DNA of 9,837 bases from K189A clade bacterium (GTDB lineage: Bacteria; Pseudomonadota; Gammaproteobacteria; Pseudomonadales; Azotimanducaceae): the NCBI GenBank assembly GCA_007571095.1, contig RKSB01000080.1:1-9837 (forward strand), given 5' to 3'. Below, piece by piece: positions 1 through 6,946 of the stretch (position 1 is the first letter of the stretch; every line of letters starts with the position of its first letter). Below the pieces are notes generated by a model. That model made no database searches. It was not told the origin of the DNA and saw only the letters and a list, made by a program, of their open reading frames with translations. Made by a program: the position numbers and the translations under genes.

Positions 1-49
1 AGGCAAAAGATCCTAGACGGCGTTAAGGACTAACCTCATTCCCGTGTCT

Positions 50-387
50 GGCTCCTCCCTTTTCATTCACTGTTCTGGCTGAGGGCTCTCTATTCCCGTT
101 GCGGGCTGAAGGCTCTCTATTCCCCTTTCTGGCTGAGGGCTCTCTATTTCTATTTTTTGGCTGAAGGCTCTCTATTCCCTTTTTTGGCTGAGGGCTCTCT
201 ATTCCCCTTTCTGGCTGAGGGCTCTCTATTCCCCTTTCTGGCTGAGGGCTCTCTATTCCCTTTTTTGGCTGAGGGCTCTCTATTCCCTTTTCTGGCTGAG
301 GGCTCTCTATTCCCTTTTCTGGCTGAGGGCTCTCTATTCCCTTTTCTGGCTGAGGGCTCTCTATTCCCTTTTTTGGCTGAGGGCTCC
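50..387. repeat. 27-bp tandem repeat array upstream of the TonB receptor gene
   Basis: Units begin with GGCTGAGGGCTCTCTATTCC and continue with a T-rich tail. Unit starts are at 77, 104, 131, 159, 186, 213, 240, 267, 294, 321, 348 and 375. A diverged unit starts at 50, and the last unit decays after about 387. Spacing is exactly 27 bp except the unit at 131, which has 28. Variation is mostly in the T/C tail (CCCTTTTCT, CCCCTTTCT, CCCTTTTTT) and at one GAGGG/GAAGG position. The period is a multiple of three and lacks stops in some frames, so both strands stay open (a 9-residue period, LAEGSLFPF on + and ESPQPEKGI on -). I treat these as artefacts: the single-base slip at 131-158 breaks the frame, and no ribosome binding site is evident. 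The array ends about 180 bp before the receptor start. It has no unique spacers, so it is a VNTR-like satellite and not a CRISPR. Confidence 0.93.
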
Positions 388-448
388 TGGTTCCAGAGGA
401 ATTCAAGAGGCGAAATTCGGATTCTTCCGCAGCCTGTTAATAAAACGT

Positions 449-477
449 TTGTTCTTTTGTGATTTTTCCTGTAATAT
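449..477 (+). promoter_or_regulatory. Possible sigma70-like promoter for the TonB receptor
   Basis: The stretch 388-566 between the repeat array and the receptor start has no gene. It is T-rich and contains a weak -35-like TTGTTC (449-454), a 17-bp gap and a -10-like TAATAT (472-477). Over this lies a direct repeat of TTTCCTGT (465-472 and 477-484, 12-bp period), which could be a regulator site or chance in T-rich DNA. Matches to consensus are partial, so this is only a candidate. Confidence 0.27.
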
Positions 478-566
478 TTCCTGTTAAGTTGGGTTACACT
501 CTTCTCAATCTTCCTTCAGAGTTCTTTTCCAAGGTTTTCGGTCTCATCTTCACAGGAGTTCAAGCT

Positions 567-2879
567 ATGAAAAAATTTTCTTTCATCAAGTGCACCCTTT
601 GCTCTCTGGGGTTCATATTGTCGGCTTCGCCTGTACTGGCGGCCGAACTGGAGGAAATAGTGGTCACCGCACAACGCAAGGCGGAAACCCTGCTTGATGT
701 GCCTCTTGCCGTTTCTGCTCTCAGCCAGGAAGCCATTGAGGGCAGCGACACTCACGAACTGGGAGGCATCGCTGTACAGGTACCGGGGCTCACCTTCTCA
801 TCTTTTTCTCCCGGCCAGAACATCGTCGCCCTTCGAGGAGCAAGCTCCAACGACGATGGTGCCGGTACCGACGGATCGGTAGCCATCTTTGTCGATGATG
901 TTTACCTCGGCAGAATCTCCAACATCAACCCCGAACTTTTTGACCTCGAGCGCATCGAGGTGTTGCGGGGTCCTCAGGGTACTCTCTACGGCAAAAACAC
1001 CATTGGCGGTGCCATCAACATAGTATCCACTCGACCCGACCTGGAGAAGTTCTCCGGCAAGGTCAAGCTGAACCTCGGCAACTACTCGAGAGTGGATGCC
1101 GCCGCGCTGGTCACCGGACCTCTGGCGAACAACCTGGCATTCAAGGTCTCAGCCAGCGTTCGAACACGTGACGGCTGGGTCCGCAACCGGGCACTGAGCA
1201 AGCATCAGAAGGACGACAACGCACGTGGACTGAAAGGACAACTTCTCTACAGTGATGATGTCTTCGAAGCCCTGGTCAGCTTCGACTACAACGACCTCGA
1301 CATAGAGGACATGGGCCGAGTGCCTTTAAGAGCCAACTACGAAGGCATAGGCCCGGGTGGCCCCAATCCGGCTCTTTTTCGATCCGGCTACGAGCTGCTT
1401 TGCGGTGATGTGTCAGGCATCAACTGTGTCGCCGGCGGGTTTGACGGTTACGCCAAACGCGAAGCCTGGGGTCTCAGCGGCAGGCTCTCCTGGACTCTGA
1501 GCGACACATTGGAGTTCCTCTCCATCACCGCTTACCGGGACTTTGAAGCCGACTGGAACATGGACTCCACCGGCCACGATGCCGGTAATTCGGCCAGTTC
1601 GCCGCCTTTCATTATCAACGATGACATATTCGATACCACCGAGCAGTTCTCGCAGGAGTTTCGACTGATCGGCAGTCCGGCCGATCGAGTCGACTATGTG
1701 GTCGGGCTCTGGTACCTGAGCGAAGAAACCGACCGTACCGAGTGCTTTGACCTGGATGGCACCGGACCTGCTGCTGGCGGTACGCTTTCACGGGTTACAG
1801 GCACCGAGTGCACGCCGCTGGCTTCCAACTGGGATGGTTCTGAAGGCTACCGGCAGGTCAATGAGACCACCAGCTATGCCCTGTTCGGTCAGATCGACAT
1901 ACGGCTGACACCTCGCATCAAGCTGACGCTGGGCGGCCGCTATTCCTCTGAGGAAAAGAAGATTGAGAGCAGTGCCTTTACCAACGAAGTCCTGGCAGCA
2001 AACCCGTTGGCACCTCGACCAACCTGGTCGGGCCTGGGAATCATCGCCCAAAACCTTGATCCTCTGTCTCTCAGCGAAAGCTGGAGTGCCTTTACGCCTC
2101 GAGTATCCCTGTCGTTTGAACTCTCCGATGATGCCACTCTCTATCTGACCTATTCCGAAGGCTTCAAGAGTGGCGGCTTTGGTGCAGCACCGACGACTGA
2201 AGCAGATGCCCGAAAGGTACTGGATCAGGAGGAAGCCACCAACTATGAAGTGGGCTTCAAGGGCCTGTTTGGCGGTGTCTTTCGACTGGGGGCAGCGGCC
2301 TTCCTCGTCGAATATGATGGTCTGCAGTATCAGAACTTCGGCAGCCCAAACAATGACCCGACAGCCTTTGGTCGCTTCCTGACCTTCAACGCCGGTGACG
2401 GTGAGGTGATGGGTATAGAAGTTGAAGCCACGCTGGCTGTTGATGAAAGGCTCACGCTGGGCGGTTTTCTAAGCTGGCAGAACAGCGAATTTGGGACAAC
2501 CAATATCGAAAACGCTGCCGCCGACACCAACCAGGACGGCAACGACCTGTTGCGCACACCTGAACTCAAGTACGGCTTTAACGCAGACTATTCAATTCCG
2601 TTGCCCGGTGGCTCGTCGCTGACACTCGCCGGCAGTTACAGCTTCACCGACGACCAGAGGGCGGACCTGCCCTCTTACGCCATACAACCCGCCTTTGAGT
2701 TGGTTGATCTTCGGTTGACCTGGACGACTCCGGCGGAAAATTTTGCGATCACCGGCTGGATGAAGAATGCTCTGGATGAAGAATACATCGGTCACATCTA
2801 CACCATAGCCGGCGGCAGTGTGACGGCCATCTATGGCGACCCCTTCATGTACGGCGTCAGTGCTACCTTCAGCTGGTAA
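567..2879 (+). CDS. TonB-dependent outer-membrane receptor
   Basis: This is a 770-residue ligand-gated outer-membrane channel that uses TonB/ExbBD energy to bring a scarce ligand into the periplasm. The start chosen is the ATG at 567: it has AGGAG at 554-558 eight bases upstream and gives a clean signal peptide (MKKFSFIK, hydrophobic core, cleavage near SPVLA-AE around residue 25). An in-frame upstream start at 459 would add 36 residues before that signal. A TonB box follows (EEIVVTA, residues 29-35), then a plug domain to about residue 155 with the signature RGPQGTLYGKNTIGGAINI (134-152). The rest is a 22-strand-type barrel ending in the aromatic residue expected of outer-membrane proteins (SATFSW). 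Two pairs of cysteines sit in predicted loops. The family includes siderophore, vitamin and catabolic receptors. With an acylase just downstream and ring-cleavage genes nearby, I infer uptake of an organic catabolic substrate rather than iron, but the sequence alone does not settle the ligand. Confidence 0.95.
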   Translation: MKKFSFIKCTLCSLGFILSASPVLAAELEEIVVTAQRKAETLLDVPLAVSALSQEAIEGSDTHELGGIAVQVPGLTFSSFSPGQNIVALRGASSNDDGAGTDGSVAIFVDDVYLGRISNINPELFDLERIEVLRGPQGTLYGKNTIGGAINIVSTRPDLEKFSGKVKLNLGNYSRVDAAALVTGPLANNLAFKVSASVRTRDGWVRNRALSKHQKDDNARGLKGQLLYSDDVFEALVSFDYNDLDIEDMGRVPLRANYEGIGPGGPNPALFRSGYELLCGDVSGINCVAGGFDGYAKREAWGLSGRLSWTLSDTLEFLSITAYRDFEADWNMDSTGHDAGNSASSPPFIINDDIFDTTEQFSQEFRLIGSPADRVDYVVGLWYLSEETDRTECFDLDGTGPAAGGTLSRVTGTECTPLASNWDGSEGYRQVNETTSYALFGQIDIRLTPRIKLTLGGRYSSEEKKIESSAFTNEVLAANPLAPRPTWSGLGIIAQNLDPLSLSESWSAFTPRVSLSFELSDDATLYLTYSEGFKSGGFGAAPTTEADARKVLDQEEATNYEVGFKGLFGGVFRLGAAAFLVEYDGLQYQNFGSPNNDPTAFGRFLTFNAGDGEVMGIEVEATLAVDERLTLGGFLSWQNSEFGTTNIENAAADTNQDGNDLLRTPELKYGFNADYSIPLPGGSSLTLAGSYSFTDDQRADLPSYAIQPAFELVDLRLTWTTPAENFAITGWMKNALDEEYIGHIYTIAGGSVTAIYGDPFMYGVSATFSW

Positions 2880-2906
2880 AAGCACTCAGAAATCTCCGTC
2901 TGCCCG

Positions 2907-5474
2907 TTGAAAGTGCCTGCGGCAGGCGGTTCTGGATTGCCTGCCGAGGAGAGTCGAATCGCCTTATTCGAAGGTTCCTGCTTCTTTCGCTCGCTTGGGC
3001 TGCTTTCAGCCCTGTTCCTCTTCGGCTGTGCTCTCGAAGAGCCTGTTGAATTCGAGGTGTTTCGGGACGAGTTTGGTACGCCTCATGTCTTTGCCGACAG
3101 CAACTATGGTGTCTTTTACGGCTATGGCTATGTGGTTGCCGAAGACCGTCTCTACCAGATGGAGATGCTCAAACGCACGGTAACCGGCAGAGTAGCGGAA
3201 GTACTGGGCGATGAATTCGCCTCACTCGATGTCCATATTCGAACAGGCTATGATCTGCCTTCGGTTCGCCGCCAGATTCGGGCCCTGTCAGAAAGCGACC
3301 TTGAGTTGTTACAGGCTTATGCCGATGGCATGAATTTTCGTATCGACCAGGTTCTGGCGAATTCGAAACAACTGCTTCCGCTGGAGTTTGATCAGAACGA
3401 CTTTCTTCCGCAACACTGGACGACTTTCGATGTCGCCATGACCTTTGTCGGTGCCATCGCCCATCGCTATTCGGACTTCAATTCCGAACTCGACAACCTG
3501 AAATTGCTGCAGTCACTGGTGAAATCCAGAGGAGAGCAGGAGGGCAAAAAAGCCTTTTTGGCCTCAAAATGGCTGCTTGAACCTTCATCCCCCGCCACGG
3601 TGGAGGACTCTCCGAATACCGAACAAGCGAGTCCGCCGGCATCTCTGCCTGAATATATTCGAGGGTTGCCGAAAATCTCTCTCGGCACTACTCGAGTCCT
3701 GCTGGATGAATCGGGTCGGTATGCAGCCATCACCGACACACCGGAAACCGCCGAGTTGTACAGCCGGGCGCGAGCAAAAAACGGTTTTGCGAGCAGCCCC
3801 GAATTTGCATTCGCCAGTAACCTGTGGGCAGTCAACCAGGGAGTGGCGGATGCGCAAGCCATATTCATCAACGGGCCACAGTTTGGCTTCAGCAAACCCT
3901 CGTATGTCTATGGTATTGGCCTGCATGGTGGAGATTTCAAGGTTGTCGGCAACACCCTGCTCGGCCTGCCGGCCCTGCTTTTTGCCCACAATGGTCGAAT
4001 GGCCTGGGGAAGTACGGCGGGTCTCAGCGATCTGGTGGATGTCTATATAGAGCAGCTTAATCCGAATAACCCGGAGGAATATCTCCATAACGACAGCTAT
4101 GTCGGTTTCACTGCCTGGACTGAAACCATTCGAGTCAGGAACTCGCCCGACATGCAGGTCAAGGCTCGCCGGTCGATACACGGCATGGTGACGCTTCACG
4201 ACAAGGAGCGAAATCTGGCCTATACCCGAGCAAGAGCCTGGGAGGGGCGAGAACTGGCCACGCTGATGGCCTGGGTGCATCTGGCGCGTGAAGACAGTAT
4301 GCAGGGCTTTCGGCAACGAATAGGCGATATAGCCACCAACATCAATTTTTACTACATGGATACCAATGGTCAATTGGGCTATGTTCACGCCGGACGCTAC
4401 CCGATGAGAGCAGATGGTCACGATCCTCGGCTGCCGGTACCCGGTACCGGTGCATGGGACTGGACCGGCTTTCGGCCCTACAGCGACAATCCCCATGTCC
4501 ACAATCCGGCTTCCGGCTATCTGGTCAACTGGAATAATCGGCCTCGTGATGACTGGATTTCGAGCGATCTGTGGGCAGTCAACTGGGGGCGTGGCGACAG
4601 AGTGCAGCTTTTGCTCGACGAATTGGCGCAAACACCAGTCAAAAATCTGCAAACCCTGTGGTCGATCAACAAGGCGGTCAGCCTGCAGGATGTCTCCGCG
4701 CCTTTTCTGCTGCCCTATCTCGAAGAAGCACTACAGAATGTTCAGCTACAACCGATAGAAGAAAGAGCGGCGGCGGCATTGCTCGAATGGGACAGGCAGT
4801 GGAGGGCAAATGAGCAAAATCTTTATGGTGACGGTGCCACCCTGATGGAGACATGGCTGAACGAAATTTTAAGGCTGACCTTCGGCGACGATATGGACGA
4901 GAAAGCCTATGCCTTCTACTCACCCACCAACACGCCCGTCCACGAACTGGGAGCCTCGATGAACCTGGGGCCGGGTGTCAAGATCATGATCCGAAACATG
5001 GATTACCTGAGCCGAGGACAAGTCCCTGAGTATGATTTTTTCAACGGTGAAGGTTACCGAAGCCTGCTTGTTCAGGGGTTTCGAAATGCCGTGGAAAGGC
5101 TTCAGACAGAACAGGGAAAGACCGTCTCTCTCTGGACGCTGCCCGCCTTCCCCATGCAATGGAAGCCGTATAATTTTCGAGGTGTTCCTCAGGCCAGCGA
5201 AAGCATGCCGGTCGAGCACCCCTTCTATATGAACAGAGGCAGCGAAAATAACATTTTTGTGGCCCTCGGGAACAGCTTTATCGGTTATGATGTTATTCCA
5301 CCGGGTCAGAGTGGCCATAGTCGAAATTCAGGCGAAGCATTGGTTCACACGTTTGACCAACTGAAACTGTACACAAACTATAAGTACAAGACCATACCCT
5401 TCACTCGAGAACAGGTTGAGGGAGTGGGCTTGCGGCACGTGACCGTTAAGGGAAAGCGAAAAAGCAGCCAGTAG
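2907..5474 (+). CDS. Penicillin-acylase family Ntn-hydrolase, predicted lipoprotein
   Basis: This enzyme of the penicillin G acylase/AHL acylase superfamily is an amide hydrolase made as one chain and self-cleaved into alpha and beta subunits. The frame is 855 residues from a TTG at 2907. A lipobox (ALFLFGC, Cys41) predicts lipidation and a membrane-anchored periplasmic product. The alpha part contains VFRDEFGTPHVFA and AEDRLYQMEML, typical of the family. A Pro/Ser-rich linker (about 225-300) precedes the beta N-terminus at Ser304 in FASNLWAVN, the expected nucleophile (AGT at 3816). HNGRMAWGST (361-370), PVPGTGAWDWTGF, NWNNRP (541-546, oxyanion-hole Asn region) and a C-terminal PPGQSGHS...FDQLKLY block complete the signature. 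The start is uncertain: no good ribosome site precedes 2907, 2913 (GTG) or 2937 (TTG), and no ATG precedes the lipobox. The gene follows the receptor by 27 bp, suggesting co-transcription. The natural substrate (N-acyl amine, lactone or beta-lactam side chain) is unknown. Confidence 0.92.
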   Translation: MKVPAAGGSGLPAEESRIALFEGSCFFRSLGLLSALFLFGCALEEPVEFEVFRDEFGTPHVFADSNYGVFYGYGYVVAEDRLYQMEMLKRTVTGRVAEVLGDEFASLDVHIRTGYDLPSVRRQIRALSESDLELLQAYADGMNFRIDQVLANSKQLLPLEFDQNDFLPQHWTTFDVAMTFVGAIAHRYSDFNSELDNLKLLQSLVKSRGEQEGKKAFLASKWLLEPSSPATVEDSPNTEQASPPASLPEYIRGLPKISLGTTRVLLDESGRYAAITDTPETAELYSRARAKNGFASSPEFAFASNLWAVNQGVADAQAIFINGPQFGFSKPSYVYGIGLHGGDFKVVGNTLLGLPALLFAHNGRMAWGSTAGLSDLVDVYIEQLNPNNPEEYLHNDSYVGFTAWTETIRVRNSPDMQVKARRSIHGMVTLHDKERNLAYTRARAWEGRELATLMAWVHLAREDSMQGFRQRIGDIATNINFYYMDTNGQLGYVHAGRYPMRADGHDPRLPVPGTGAWDWTGFRPYSDNPHVHNPASGYLVNWNNRPRDDWISSDLWAVNWGRGDRVQLLLDELAQTPVKNLQTLWSINKAVSLQDVSAPFLLPYLEEALQNVQLQPIEERAAAALLEWDRQWRANEQNLYGDGATLMETWLNEILRLTFGDDMDEKAYAFYSPTNTPVHELGASMNLGPGVKIMIRNMDYLSRGQVPEYDFFNGEGYRSLLVQGFRNAVERLQTEQGKTVSLWTLPAFPMQWKPYNFRGVPQASESMPVEHPFYMNRGSENNIFVALGNSFIGYDVIPPGQSGHSRNSGEALVHTFDQLKLYTNYKYKTIPFTREQVEGVGLRHVTVKGKRKSSQ
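2920..2946 (+). other. Perfect 8-bp inverted repeat between receptor and acylase
   Basis: CGGCAGGC (2920-2927) and GCCTGCCG (2939-2946) are perfect complements around an 11-nt loop. No T-run follows, so it is not a classical intrinsic terminator. The second arm abuts a GAGGAG purine stretch (2945-2950). The hairpin may attenuate, protect or separate expression of the receptor and the acylase. It lies inside the 5' part of the acylase frame if translation starts at the TTG at 2907. Confidence 0.5.
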
Positions 5475-5493
5475 CAAGCCTCCAAACCAGACC

Positions 5494-5537
5494 AATAACG
5501 GACAGTATTTTCTCTTCTTAATCAGAGGTTAAATCGT
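5494..5537 (+). promoter_or_regulatory. Leader of first MarR gene, conserved in the second copy
   Basis: The 44 bp from AATAACGGACAGTATTTT to the start codon recur, with a few changes and a 1-bp indel, at 6237-6279 before the second MarR gene. Sequence further upstream is not similar. The block includes an AGAGG ribosome site (5524-5528, nine bases before the ATG) and an imperfect inverted element, TTAATC-AGA-GGTTAA. Conservation may reflect a shared promoter or autoregulatory operator, or simply the extent of the duplication. Confidence 0.4.
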
Positions 5538-6023
5538 ATGATTTTGAGTAAAAATTCTAATTCTGTGCAGCAGGTATCCAGGCCGATCAACAAGGACTTC
5601 AGCTACGAAGAATATCCCTTCTACTGGATTGCCCGAGCGATCAATCTCTACACCGAACAGATGAAAAAAATACTGAATAAATCCAAAATAACCGTCACCG
5701 GATGGCGTATTGGCCTGGCTCTTCGGCAACACAAGGTACTCAGTATTTCAGAGCTTTCCGAAATCTGTTCCTTCAATTCCTCACGAGTGACCAAAACCGT
5801 CTATGCGATGCAGGAAAGGAACCTTCTTCGGGTCAAGCAGAGCACAAGCGATGGTCGAGTTTCCGAAGTCAGTATTACGCCGGAAGGGAACGCCCTGATA
5901 GGCCAGCTAATCCAGAATACTCGCAGGACTGTCGATCTGGCTCTGGACGGCCTGACCGACAGCGAACTACTGGGTGTTCACAAGGTGATGGCCAAAGTGT
6001 GCGACAATCTGGTGCACCGCTGA
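5538..6023 (+). CDS. MarR-family transcriptional regulator, copy 1
   Basis: A 161-residue winged-helix repressor-type protein, normal length for MarR. Helices for dimerisation flank the DNA-binding core. The helix-turn-helix is SISELSEICSFNSSRVTKTVYAMQERNLL (about residues 69-97), followed by the wing with the hallmark DGR turn (KQSTSDGRVSEVSITPEG). MarR proteins commonly release DNA on binding phenolic or aryl-acid ligands. Given the converging ring-cleavage operon, control of that operon or of the receptor/acylase pair is a reasonable inference. The start is fixed by AGAGG at 5524-5528. By my comparison it is about 89% identical to copy 2 (17 differences in 161), with six of the differences in the first 18 residues and one, Asn versus Ser, at the start of the recognition helix (SFNSSR versus SFSSSR). 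Confidence 0.93.
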   Translation: MILSKNSNSVQQVSRPINKDFSYEEYPFYWIARAINLYTEQMKKILNKSKITVTGWRIGLALRQHKVLSISELSEICSFNSSRVTKTVYAMQERNLLRVKQSTSDGRVSEVSITPEGNALIGQLIQNTRRTVDLALDGLTDSELLGVHKVMAKVCDNLVHR

Positions 6024-6049
6024 ACAAGCGACAAGGCTCAAGCTCTGGG

Positions 6050-6125
6050 CTATCCTGACTGATCGTTTATAAGAAATGTACTGGCCAGAGGGTTGTAAAA
6101 TCCGGCATCTTCATCCTGACTTCGA
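6050..6125 (-). pseudogene. Relic of an alpha/beta hydrolase 3' end between the MarR genes
   Basis: Read on the - strand, this stretch ends with DEDAGFYNPLASTFLINDQSG and a TAG at 6052-6050. The intact hydrolase at 6947 ends HEHAELYNPLAIAFLNEHSG and TAG. An 18-nt block (6082-6099) is identical to 6976-6993. Similarity fades past about 6125, and the catalytic His region is not recognisable, so only the last 20-25 codons survive. It faces the MarR copy 1 stop just as the intact hydrolase faces the second MarR relic. It is more diverged from the hydrolase than the two MarR genes are from each other, so it is either decaying freely or derived from a different paralogue. Confidence 0.75.
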
Positions 6126-6236
6126 CGGTTCAGGGCTTTCGGGCTATCCCTCCGTATTCCATCAACAGTTCGAAGGCTGTTCTGCTCGCATTCTGAAGGT
6201 CGTTTTGTATAGTAGTCCTGTAGGCTAGGCCGAGCG

Positions 6237-6279
6237 AATAACGGACAGTATTTTTCTTCTTGATTAAAGGTCAAATCAC
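6237..6279 (+). promoter_or_regulatory. Leader of second MarR gene
   Basis: This is the counterpart of the 5494-5537 leader. It has an AAAGG ribosome site at 6266-6270, nine bases before the ATG. TGATT (6261-6265) and AATCA (6274-6278) form a small inverted repeat that overlaps the ribosome site and could be an operator half-site pair. The arms differ from those of the copy 1 leader, so the two genes may not be controlled identically. Confidence 0.38.
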
Positions 6280-6765
6280 ATGGTTTTGAGTAAAAAATCC
6301 AATCCTGTACAACAGGTATCCAAACCGACAAGCAAGGACTTCAGCTACGAAGAATATCCTTTCTACTGGATTGCCCGAGCGATCAATCTCTACACAGAAC
6401 AGATGAAAAAAATACTGAATAAATCCAGAATAACCGTCACCGGATGGCGTATTGGCCTGATACTCAGGCAACACGAGGCACTCAGTGTTTCGGAGCTTTC
6501 CGAAATCTGCTCTTTCAGTTCCTCGCGAGTGACCAAAACCGTCTATGCGATGCAGGAAAGGAGCCTTCTTAGAATCAAGCAGAGCACAAGCGATGGTCGA
6601 GTTTCCGAAGTCAGCATTACGCCGGAAGGGAATGCCCTGATAGGCCAACTGATCCAGAATACTCGCAAGACTGTCGATCTGGCTCTGGACGGCCTGACCG
6701 ACAGCGAACTACTGGGTGTTCAAAAGGTGATGGCCAAAGTGTGTGACAACCTCGCACACCGCTGA
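6280..6765 (+). CDS. MarR-family transcriptional regulator, copy 2
   Basis: A 161-residue paralogue of the gene at 5538. It has the same architecture: N-terminal helix FSYEEYPFYWIARAINLYTEQMKKIL, helix-turn-helix SVSELSEICSFSSSRVTKTVYAMQERSLL, wing KQSTSDGRVSEVSITPEG and C-terminal dimer helix. Both copies are full length with no frameshift, and most changes are conservative (I/V, K/R, V/I, S/N). This suggests both have been under selection since duplication, although recent origin could explain it too. Less conservative changes cluster around residues 61-67 (ALRQHKV versus ILRQHEA), near the likely ligand pocket and domain hinge, and one is in the recognition helix. The pair could form homo- and heterodimers, or have diverged in ligand or operator preference. 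It converges on the hydrolase operon. Confidence 0.93.
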   Translation: MVLSKKSNPVQQVSKPTSKDFSYEEYPFYWIARAINLYTEQMKKILNKSRITVTGWRIGLILRQHEALSVSELSEICSFSSSRVTKTVYAMQERSLLRIKQSTSDGRVSEVSITPEGNALIGQLIQNTRKTVDLALDGLTDSELLGVQKVMAKVCDNLAHR

Positions 6766-6816
6766 ACAGGCAATAAGATTCGGTTGGCCTGATGCACAGG
6801 AACAAAGGCTTGAGTT

Positions 6817-6908
6817 GATCTGGCTCTGGACGGCCGACCGACAGCGAACGACTCAAAAAGAGAATGGCCGATTTCGTGCATCGCCAGGCAAGCGATAAAG
6901 TTCAGTGA
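6817..6908 (+). pseudogene. Relic of a third MarR gene 3' end
   Basis: Starting at GATCTGGCTCTGGACGG, about 33 of 34 bases match the copy 2 tail (6676-6709) with a single T deleted in the CTG after GACGGC. Beyond that it diverges but reads as an open MarR-like C-terminus, TDSERLKKRMADFVHRQASDKVQ, to a TGA at 6906-6908. Nothing of the helix-turn-helix survives upstream, where 6766-6816 is short unassigned spacer. It lies 38 bp from the stop of the converging hydrolase. It is best read as the tail of an older or ancestral MarR gene left behind by the duplication. Confidence 0.72.
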
Positions 6909-6946
6909 GCCTGGTTCGCCCTGGCCTTAAATCCCTGGACTCCGGG

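Larger units (their letters stand above)
5494..6765 (+). repeat. Tandem duplication of a MarR gene with its leader
   Basis: Two direct copies, 5494-6023 and 6237-6765, have an offset of 743 bp in the leader and 742 bp in the coding part. Long stretches are identical, for example the block encoding KDFSYEEYPFYWIARAINLY apart from isolated changes. Copy similarity starts at the AATAACGGACAG leader and fades just past the stop codons. The spacer 6024-6236 holds a relic of a hydrolase 3' end (6050-6125), then about 110 bp in which I recognise nothing. Confidence 0.9.

Noticed and set aside
50..387. CRISPR array
   Set aside because: Units are directly abutting with no unique spacers, and no cas genes are present.
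23..462. Open frames on both strands through the 27-bp array, encoding 9-residue repeats
   Set aside because: A stop-free unit whose length is a multiple of three opens frames automatically. The 28-bp unit shifts the frame, no ribosome site precedes either start, and no non-repeat domain is attached.
459..566. N-terminal extension of the TonB receptor from an ATG at 459
   Set aside because: It would place 36 residues before a canonical signal peptide. The ATG at 567 has a good AGGAG ribosome site.
4432..4452. Repeated GGTACC/CCGGTACC palindromic cluster
   Set aside because: It lies inside acylase codons for the conserved VPGTGAW motif and is explained by coding constraint.
3585..4652. Long antisense open frame (355 codons) within the acylase gene
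   Set aside because: It lies opposite a gene with clear family motifs, has no recognisable domain or ribosome site, and is explained as a codon-usage shadow.
6909..6946. Intrinsic terminator between the MarR relic and the hydrolase
   Set aside because: Only short, imperfect GC pairing (CCCTGG/CCGGG) and no T-run on either strand, too weak to call.
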